Below are positions 57,997 through 64,000 of a stretch of 64,000 nt of DNA, one piece after another. The notes under the pieces were generated by a model. The model was not told the DNA's origin. It was given only the letters and a program-made list of their open reading frames with translations, and did not search any database. Both the position numbers and the translations under genes were made by a program. The stretch's first letter is position 1. Each line of letters starts with the position of its first letter. Source of the stretch: an uncultured Acetatifactor sp. (GTDB lineage Bacteria; Bacillota; Clostridia; Lachnospirales; Lachnospiraceae); NCBI GenBank assembly GCA_910577235.1, contig CAJTMX010000006.1:62001-126000 (forward strand). The letters run 5' to 3'.

Positions 57997-60206
57997 AGTT
58001 CCATTCCTTCCGTCAGTCCCTCTACCACCCAATAATTGCTCTTGTCAAAACCGCCTGCGATAAAGCTTCGGCGCACAATACTGCCGTCCGGCTCCACCAC
58101 ATTCACATAAGTGCATCCGTCCGTCTCCCGCACGGCCCGCCTGGGTACGATCAAAACATTGTCCATCTCCCGCAGTCTCGCCTCCACGCCAAATATGGCG
58201 CGGTTCCACCAGCCGCCCCATCCGGCCGTACCTACGGACATATCGCCGATCAGCTCGGACGGCAACAGGATCAGGGCATATTCCTGATGCAGGAAACGGC
58301 TCACCGCCCGCCCGTTCAGATTGGCTACCATTCCCGTAGTCTCCTTCTGCTGTTCCTCTCGGTCCAGATAGCTTACCTGTACCTGATTGCCATAAGTTAG
58401 GATGTCACCCTCGTTTTCAAGAATAACATAACACGTGTTTTCATCCGCTATTTCCACCAGATAACTATCCGTCTGCAAGATATCCTCGTTCTCCAGATCC
58501 GCCATCCATATGACGATCCCGCTCTGCTGGGCACGGATAGCCGTAGTCTGATAATCCTGGGTAAGTTCCGCGATATCCTCCTGCAGTTTCAAGATTTCCT
58601 TCTGCCGGTTTTCAATCGCCTTTTTGTTCTCTTCCTCACCCTGTTCCATCAGATCCTGTACTCTCTCCAATTGTCTCTGCAACTGCAATGTAAGTCTCTG
58701 CAGGCCGATTTCATCCGCTGCTACCCGCACGGTTGCGATCACGTCCCCTTTCTCCACATGCTGGTACATCGCAGTCTGAAATTCCTGAAAGTACACGGTT
58801 CCATGGGTTATAGGATTGCGCTGCACCACACTGGAGGGATATATCATATAGCCGTTTCCCGAAAAATCGGTATAAAAGCTGCCCATCTGAAGCGTCACCC
58901 GCTGGTCGCTGTACTGGCGGCCCTGATCAAGCCGCACCACGTCTCCCTCGGCGATGCCGGACAGAATCTCGGTATACACACCGTCGCTCATGCCGGTGCT
59001 GACCGGGGTATATATGTTCTCATCCCCCTTCACCACGTACACATAACTGCCCGTATCATCTTTATGTATCGCATCCGCAGGCACCGACAGCGCCTGCTCC
59101 TGCTTTTTATTTACCACTACCACAGCCACGTAGTCGCCCAGATGGACATTCTGTGTATCCCCCTTCAGATACAGGGTGGAATACACCGTCTCCCCCTGTG
59201 CCGTCAAACGGGTATACTCATCGCTCTCCATGGGGACATATTCCACCTCATAGCGTATACCGTCGATCACCGCGTACATCTCCTGCGCCGTGGCAGCTGC
59301 CTTTCTGTTGATATAATCGCTCTTGAGCACCAAGCGCTGGGGATCTCCCACCGCCACGATGGGGGTCTCCCCCTCGATGCGGTCTCCATAGCCGTAATCC
59401 GTTAATGCCACCACATTGCCCGCCATGCCGGAGTGTACGGTAATATTGTTTTTATTATCCCGCAGAAAGCCCAGCTGCTGCATGGCGTAAGCGTGATCCA
59501 GTTCGTACAGGGCCGTTCGCTGCTCCAGCTGCAAAAGTGCCGTATTGACGCCATGGTCCGCGATCCGGTAGCGTCCGTTCCAGTAATTGTACTGCTGCTC
59601 CCACTCTTTATAGGCCGGATTGACCTGGGGCTTTTCTTCCTCCGGCGGCAGTTCGGCGTCCGGTCCGCTGACCGTTCCGGGCGGTTCTTCCTCCGGCGGT
59701 CCCTCCTCCGGTTTCGGGGGGATCTTGAGATACTCCTCGGGTTTTTCCCTTTCAAGGTTCTCCACTATATCCGCAAGCCGTTTCACTTCTTCCCGGGGCT
59801 CCGCGAGATCTTCCTGAACCTGGAGCTGATACTCGGCGAACTCCGTCTCCATGTCCTGAATCCGCTCCAATTGTTCTTCGATCTGCTTGTCAATTTTCTC
59901 GGTATCGGACAGCGCCAATATCTCGCCTCTGGCCACCGTTTCACCGGGGAAAGCGCCAAACTCCTTCAAAGTAACCTCATCGTCAAAGCCATACTCCTCC
60001 ACATAAGGAACCACTGTGGCCGAGTAAATGTCCGTGTCATACAGGTTGCGCCGCCGCGCCGCCTCTCCGCTGTCGGTCATACCCACCGGCTCCAACAGCT
60101 CTACCTCATGGGCCACACTCTCCTGAGGCGGTGTCTGACCGCATCCGGTCATGGCTGTGGTCAGAGAAAGCAGTAATATCCATCCCAAAAGCCTCTGTTT
60201 TTTCAT
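57984..60206 (-). CDS. Double-length membrane-fusion (HlyD/RND-type) adaptor lipoprotein
   Basis: A 740-residue lipoprotein (lipobox MTGCG, Cys22) that looks like two HlyD-type adaptors joined in one chain. Module 1 (about 50-430) has a Glu/Gln-rich coiled coil with a Pro/Glu-rich spacer (KIPPKPEEGPPEEE), followed by lipoyl/beta-barrel parts (GMAGNVVALTDYGYGDRIEG, LSVPADAIHKDDTGSYVYVV). Module 2 (about 455-740) repeats this order: VEKGDVIATVRVAADEIG, coiled coil LQRQLERVQDLMEQG, QSGIVIWMADLENEDIL, and VLIVPRRAVRETDGCTYVNV. The canonical adaptors of MacAB systems have one module. The start overlaps the stop codon of the upstream adaptor (ATGA). It probably joins the FtsX permease to the wall or extracellular space. 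Confidence 0.87.
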   Translation of the reverse strand: MKKQRLLGWILLLSLTTAMTGCGQTPPQESVAHEVELLEPVGMTDSGEAARRRNLYDTDIYSATVVPYVEEYGFDDEVTLKEFGAFPGETVARGEILALSDTEKIDKQIEEQLERIQDMETEFAEYQLQVQEDLAEPREEVKRLADIVENLEREKPEEYLKIPPKPEEGPPEEEPPGTVSGPDAELPPEEEKPQVNPAYKEWEQQYNYWNGRYRIADHGVNTALLQLEQRTALYELDHAYAMQQLGFLRDNKNNITVHSGMAGNVVALTDYGYGDRIEGETPIVAVGDPQRLVLKSDYINRKAAATAQEMYAVIDGIRYEVEYVPMESDEYTRLTAQGETVYSTLYLKGDTQNVHLGDYVAVVVVNKKQEQALSVPADAIHKDDTGSYVYVVKGDENIYTPVSTGMSDGVYTEILSGIAEGDVVRLDQGRQYSDQRVTLQMGSFYTDFSGNGYMIYPSSVVQRNPITHGTVYFQEFQTAMYQHVEKGDVIATVRVAADEIGLQRLTLQLQRQLERVQDLMEQGEEENKKAIENRQKEILKLQEDIAELTQDYQTTAIRAQQSGIVIWMADLENEDILQTDSYLVEIADENTCYVILENEGDILTYGNQVQVSYLDREEQQKETTGMVANLNGRAVSRFLHQEYALILLPSELIGDMSVGTAGWGGWWNRAIFGVEARLREMDNVLIVPRRAVRETDGCTYVNVVEPDGSIVRRSFIAGGFDKSNYWVVEGLTEGMELCLE

Positions 60207-61327
60207 TGCAGTATGACCCTCTCTCCCTCCGTCAATCCGGACAGCACTTCCACCGTGTCGTCTCCGCGGAGTCCGGTTTCAATCCATTTTACCTCGCGCA
60301 TCTGGTCATCTCCCAGCACATAAACATAATCCTTGCCGTCCGCGTTGTGCAGTGCCGTGACAGGCACACACAACACCTGGCTGCGCCGGTCCACCACAGC
60401 CACAATGGAACCTATGGTTCCCACCTCGATAGTTGCGGTCTCCGCGCCCTCGGCCAGCGAAAATAACTGCTGATCGCCCCAGTTCTCCATCTCATGGGGC
60501 AACAGCGTATACTTTCCCGCGCCGGAGCCGGAAACGATCTCCATATAAATCTCCTCGCCCTCTCTGAAACAGGAGGCGTATTCTGCCGCCTCGGTCATAA
60601 ACAGACATTCCGAACTGTCTACGATGGTCAGCACTTCCTCTCCCCGCACGGAGGTAGAACCCTCCAGATTCTCCTTGATATGGAATACGATGCCGGACAT
60701 CCCCGCCACCAGACGGCTGGAAGAGGCTTCCCCCTGCAGCAAAAGCAGCTGCTGCGAATCCAGGCTGATGGCATCCTGCCAGTCCTCCCTGTAATAGTCA
60801 TAATTCTGCCGCACTTGAGCTATACCATCGTCCAGCCGCTCTCTGTCTGCCGTTGTCTGGCCGGTCTGATACATATAGTTCAGCCACAGGGTAGATATCT
60901 CGTAATCCTCATTGATCTGGCTGTATTCCATCTGCAGCTGGTTTCTGGCGATCTGGTACTCCAGCCGGGCGATCTCGTCCTGCCTGCTGCCGCTGGCCAG
61001 TTCCGCCAGCACCTGGCCCTTCTCCACGGTATCCCCCTCCTGCACATAGACTTTTTTCACGGAGATACCGCTGATCCCAAAGCTCAGACCCTGGTCACTT
61101 GTCTGCTGGTAGGTGCATTTGATCCGCTGGGTCTTTCTCACATCTCCCCGCATGACCACCGCCATGTCGTATACAACCGGCTCCGCCTCCTGCTCCACAA
61201 CGATCATATCATCGTCTTCTTCCTGAGGCTGGCCGCAGCCGGATATGCCCAAAACCACACCCAGCAGGGCGGCCGCCGCAAAATACCTTGCTATTTTTTG
61301 TGTTATGTTTCTTTTTTTTGTCTCCAT
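60203..61327 (-). CDS. HlyD/MacA-type adaptor lipoprotein
   Basis: A 374-residue lipoprotein (lipobox GISGCG, Cys31) with the single-module adaptor layout: N-terminal lipoyl half-motif (VYVQEGDTVEKGQVLAELAS), a coiled coil (about 110-180), the second lipoyl half GMSGIVFHIKENLEG, and the beta-barrel/membrane-proximal part ending in VPVTALHNADGKDYVYVLGDDQMRE. MacA-like proteins link exporters to the outside; in Gram-positives they act as permease partners. It lies between the GH115 gene and the double adaptor and overlaps the latter by four bases. Confidence 0.9.
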   Translation of the reverse strand: METKKRNITQKIARYFAAAALLGVVLGISGCGQPQEEDDDMIVVEQEAEPVVYDMAVVMRGDVRKTQRIKCTYQQTSDQGLSFGISGISVKKVYVQEGDTVEKGQVLAELASGSRQDEIARLEYQIARNQLQMEYSQINEDYEISTLWLNYMYQTGQTTADRERLDDGIAQVRQNYDYYREDWQDAISLDSQQLLLLQGEASSSRLVAGMSGIVFHIKENLEGSTSVRGEEVLTIVDSSECLFMTEAAEYASCFREGEEIYMEIVSGSGAGKYTLLPHEMENWGDQQLFSLAEGAETATIEVGTIGSIVAVVDRRSQVLCVPVTALHNADGKDYVYVLGDDQMREVKWIETGLRGDDTVEVLSGLTEGERVILQ

Positions 61328-61331
61328 GACC

Positions 61332-64000
61332 CTATACCCTTAGAGATGTCCGGGGCCCCATATAGGACGGCTGTACCTGCACCCGGGAACTGTGTATCCT
61401 GATCTGTTCCAGCACCACGCCGGCCTCAAGGGCCTCTACGGTCAGCTGCTGCAACCCCGCCTCAAAAGGCAGGTTCACACTGCATATACGAATCTGATTC
61501 AGCACACCCTGCGCCCATCTGGGATCGCTGCTCTCCCCCGCGCGAAAGTCCGGAGCCGTGATCTCCACACGCTCCTGCTGCCCGGCACTGTTTTTCACCA
61601 ATACATATACCCCCTGTCTGCTCACCGGGGAGTTGGTGGGAGCCACCAGCAGATCCACCTGGTATTCTCCGGCCTGGGGAATCTGAAACTGCCAGGTCAG
61701 GGAAGGCTTTTCCTCTTCCTCCGCAAATACCGCCGTGCTGGGGAACACCTTCATGCCCTCGCCGTATTTTCCGTAGCCCTGTATCAGTTGATAAGCGCCT
61801 TTTTCCGTATCCTTTTTCCGCATATAGCCTGCGCCGTCCATAACGATCATGCCCTGGCGCTCCAGATAAGTGCCCTGAGGCAGACCCTCTACGCTCTGGC
61901 GCTGTCCCGTGACATACACCGCCACAACAGAATCGTCCCCCTGGATCAGCAGCCGCACCGTCTCCGGCTCCTTTGGAAGTTTCTCTTCCACGCAGCTTAA
62001 GGTCACCGATGATAGATCCCGGCAAAGTCCCGTCATAGGCGACACCTGCAGCCAGGAAGGCAGCACGCCGTCCGGGCTCTGGACTTTGATCTGATATGTA
62101 AAACTGCCCTCGCCGTCGTTGGCGATCTCTATCTTCACCGGTTCCGCGTCCGCATATTGGAAATCCGGTACTCGTATCACCTGGGGAGCGCCGTAATTCT
62201 TCACGCCGATCTCTTCCCCGTCCGCCCGGGACACGCTCAGCCGGGGCTTATGTACGGGACGCACCTGCGCGATCAGAGGATAGCGGTATCCGTCGTCATT
62301 CCATTTGGTAAAGCCCACATGCTGGGCCATCTCCATGCCCTTCCACTTGCCGTCCTTAAATGCGGCCATCTCCCGGGCCAACTGTATATCCCGGTCCGCG
62401 CACTCCTGGGACAGGCGGCCAAAGCTGTTGGCTACAGGCCTGCCCTGACGGGCATAATGGTTGTTCTTGCCCGCATAGAGATGCATTTTCAGCAGGTTCA
62501 TGCTGGCCATGGCAGAGAAGTGGATCATGCTGTAATAAGCATCCTTCTCCCGGTCGCAGAGCCGTTCCATCACCTGCATGGACAATTTTTCCAGGTTTTC
62601 CGCTCTCTCCAGCATACGGTCCGCCTCCCCATAGTGGCAGGGGTGGTAGATCCGCTCATTCAGGGCCTCGGGCCGTCTTAAGGCGTTGATGTCAATATAC
62701 TCCGTCAATACCTGACCGATCTGCTCTCGCAGCTCCCCGTCCGCCTGGGGGAAATTCTTCTCCGTCCACAGGCGGGTGTATTCCCGGTAGCTGTCCGGGT
62801 TGCCGTAGCCCCATTTATCATAGTCATAGGCCAGAGCCAGGAAATAGCTCAGCGGTACCTCGTGGAATTTCAGATCCCCCACATTGACGATCCAGGCATC
62901 CCGTATGCCGTACTCGTAAGCCATACACATCTGCTCCCAGGTCTTGGCCATGGGGGTGGAATCCACCCACTCATAGGAGATGGGGCCTCCGTGATAGTCA
63001 AAATGATAATACATGCCCCAGCCGCCCTTGCGGTTTCTTACTTCCGGCGTGGGCAAAGTGCGCATCTGTCCGAAATTGTCCTCACAGAGCATACAGATCA
63101 CATTGTCCAGCTCATCCCAATCCTTGAGACCCGCCACATGCTCATCCCCGTAGAAATATGCCTCCACCTCTTTGTAGAGAGCCAGGAGCTGCGGTACCTC
63201 ATCCCGGTGCACATTCTCCGCGATCAGCGCCCTCTGCTTGCGGATGATATCTTTCAGCAGATTTACATTCTCCTCCACGGTGGACTGTTCTCCCAGCATG
63301 GATGTGTCTCGCTCACCCCTCATGCCGATGGTGATCAGGTTTTCATATTTGCCGCTGCGCTTAAGGGCCTCCTCCCAATAGTTCAAAAGTCCCTGCTCAT
63401 TGGTATAAAAGTTCCATTCGTTGCCGTATTTCGTCTGGGGGCCTCTGACCTTATCCCACTCCTCGCTGGCCCGCAGACAGGGTTCATGATGGGAATAGCC
63501 CATGACCACGCCGTATATATCCGCCAGTTCCTCATTGGCACCGCCGGGGCCGTCTATGGGAAAAGAGGCGCTCCACATGGCGGGCCACAGATAGTTGCCC
63601 TTCAGGCGCAGCAGCAGTTCAAAGACATGCTCATAGGCATCGGCATTGAAACCGCCGAAATGATCGCTGGTCCAATTGCCGAAACAGGGCCATTCGTCAT
63701 TGATGAAGAATCCTCTGTAACGCACACTGGGTTCCTTGGACAGAGTTTGAATATCATCGCCGATCTCCATATCCGGTTTCTCCTGCGGCTGGGCATCTCC
63801 CCAAAAACACAGGGGGGATACGCCGATATATTCCGACAGGGCAAACATACCGTAGATCGTGCCTCTCTTGTCGCTGCCGCATATCAGCAGCAGTTCTTCA
63901 AACAGCTGCGGCAGTTCTTCAAACAACTGCAACTCTTCCAGTTGCTGCCTGGCCCCGCGCAGCTGCTCCGCCGTGAACCTGCGTATGAGATAGACTTCTC
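61332..64000 (-). CDS. GH115 alpha-glucuronidase (partial, 5' end outside window)
   Basis: At least 889 codons, open through the right edge. GH115 enzymes remove (4-O-methyl-)glucuronic acid from internal and terminal xylose units of glucuronoxylan. Family segments are KRGTIYGMFALSEYIGVSPL, RYRGFFINDEWPCFGNW with conserved acidic residues, LRLKGNYLWPAMWSASF, the YSHHEPCLRASEEW stretch and RGERDTSM. The C-terminal third (from about 590) is beta-rich with a DUF-type extension (LSVSRADGEEIGVKNYGAPQV), typical of the family. No signal peptide can be checked. The next gene starts four bases after its stop. A 21-bp near repeat at about 63890-63935 encodes LFEELPQLFEEL. Confidence 0.93.
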   Translation of the reverse strand, partial: EVYLIRRFTAEQLRGARQQLEELQLFEELPQLFEELLLICGSDKRGTIYGMFALSEYIGVSPLCFWGDAQPQEKPDMEIGDDIQTLSKEPSVRYRGFFINDEWPCFGNWTSDHFGGFNADAYEHVFELLLRLKGNYLWPAMWSASFPIDGPGGANEELADIYGVVMGYSHHEPCLRASEEWDKVRGPQTKYGNEWNFYTNEQGLLNYWEEALKRSGKYENLITIGMRGERDTSMLGEQSTVEENVNLLKDIIRKQRALIAENVHRDEVPQLLALYKEVEAYFYGDEHVAGLKDWDELDNVICMLCEDNFGQMRTLPTPEVRNRKGGWGMYYHFDYHGGPISYEWVDSTPMAKTWEQMCMAYEYGIRDAWIVNVGDLKFHEVPLSYFLALAYDYDKWGYGNPDSYREYTRLWTEKNFPQADGELREQIGQVLTEYIDINALRRPEALNERIYHPCHYGEADRMLERAENLEKLSMQVMERLCDREKDAYYSMIHFSAMASMNLLKMHLYAGKNNHYARQGRPVANSFGRLSQECADRDIQLAREMAAFKDGKWKGMEMAQHVGFTKWNDDGYRYPLIAQVRPVHKPRLSVSRADGEEIGVKNYGAPQVIRVPDFQYADAEPVKIEIANDGEGSFTYQIKVQSPDGVLPSWLQVSPMTGLCRDLSSVTLSCVEEKLPKEPETVRLLIQGDDSVVAVYVTGQRQSVEGLPQGTYLERQGMIVMDGAGYMRKKDTEKGAYQLIQGYGKYGEGMKVFPSTAVFAEEEEKPSLTWQFQIPQAGEYQVDLLVAPTNSPVSRQGVYVLVKNSAGQQERVEITAPDFRAGESSDPRWAQGVLNQIRICSVNLPFEAGLQQLTVEALEAGVVLEQIRIHSSRVQVQPSYMGPRTSLRV

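Noticed and set aside
60203..60206. Apparent frameshift between the two adaptor genes
   Set aside because: The ATGA overlap with an intact lipoprotein signal peptide in the second gene is normal translational coupling.

Overview
The window looks like a chromosomal segment of a spore-forming, low-to-mid G+C Gram-positive Clostridia, most likely a plant-fibre-degrading Lachnospiraceae. The basis is the spoIIAA-spoIIAB-sigF locus, a SpoVA cluster, a T-box leader on valS, a SOS promoter of the Bacillus type, AGGAGG-type ribosome binding sites, lipoprotein signal peptides and large hemicellulose-utilisation operons. No rRNA, tRNA, CRISPR array, phage or insertion sequence was seen. Both ends cut a gene: a P-type Ca2+ ATPase on the left and a GH115 alpha-glucuronidase on the right.

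Layout. 1-5 kb: Ca2+-ATPase (partial), a soluble CZB-type chemoreceptor, and a DUF368 undecaprenyl-phosphate translocase-like gene. 5-6.3 kb: a GH5 endoglucanase lipoprotein. 6.4-11.4 kb: sporulation block on the minus strand (spoIIAA-spoIIAB-sigF, a GH25 lysozyme, spoVAA-AB-AC). 11.6-18 kb: valS-folC-small ORF-zinc ribbon/TPR protein, preceded by a valine T-box leader and a tandem array of 121-bp palindromic units. 18-23.4 kb: an ECF-type S component, a PadR/DUF1700/DUF4097 envelope operon with two palindromic operators on its promoter, and a plsY + diacylglycerol-glycosyltransferase operon. 24-33 kb: a nuclease-XPD helicase fusion, an HPr-like protein, a two-gene DNA-repair unit under two LexA boxes, a PPi-type phosphofructokinase, an orphan FliD-like protein and an XRE regulator. 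33-35 kb: two tandem U32-like proteins.

35-64 kb is a hemicellulose region. One long minus-strand operon (50.2 to about 35 kb) encodes two sugar importers (each a solute-binding protein plus two permeases, neither with an ATPase), an NHL-repeat protein, a YIP1-family membrane protein, a DUF5696 protein and a GH43 enzyme. Its first gene is an unusual 983-residue solute-binding protein carrying two N-terminal carbohydrate-binding-like modules. A divergent AraC regulator is the obvious candidate controller. A second minus-strand unit (64 to 51.6 kb) encodes GH115, two membrane-fusion-type adaptors (one a double-length fusion), an FtsX-type permease, two ABC ATPases (one fused to an AbrB-like domain) and a GH43 protein whose usual catalytic Glu is Cys. 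The leader of that GH43 gene holds three 104-bp palindromic units with a compensatory base pair change between copies. Together these point to uptake and cleavage of glucuronoarabinoxylan-like glycans, with a MacAB-like exporter of unknown cargo in the same unit.

The observations I rate highest are the two palindromic arrays placed between promoter and start codon of valS and of the GH43 gene, the 104-bp array with covariation, the operator/promoter architectures of the PadR and DNA-repair operons, and the GH115/exporter/GH43 unit.
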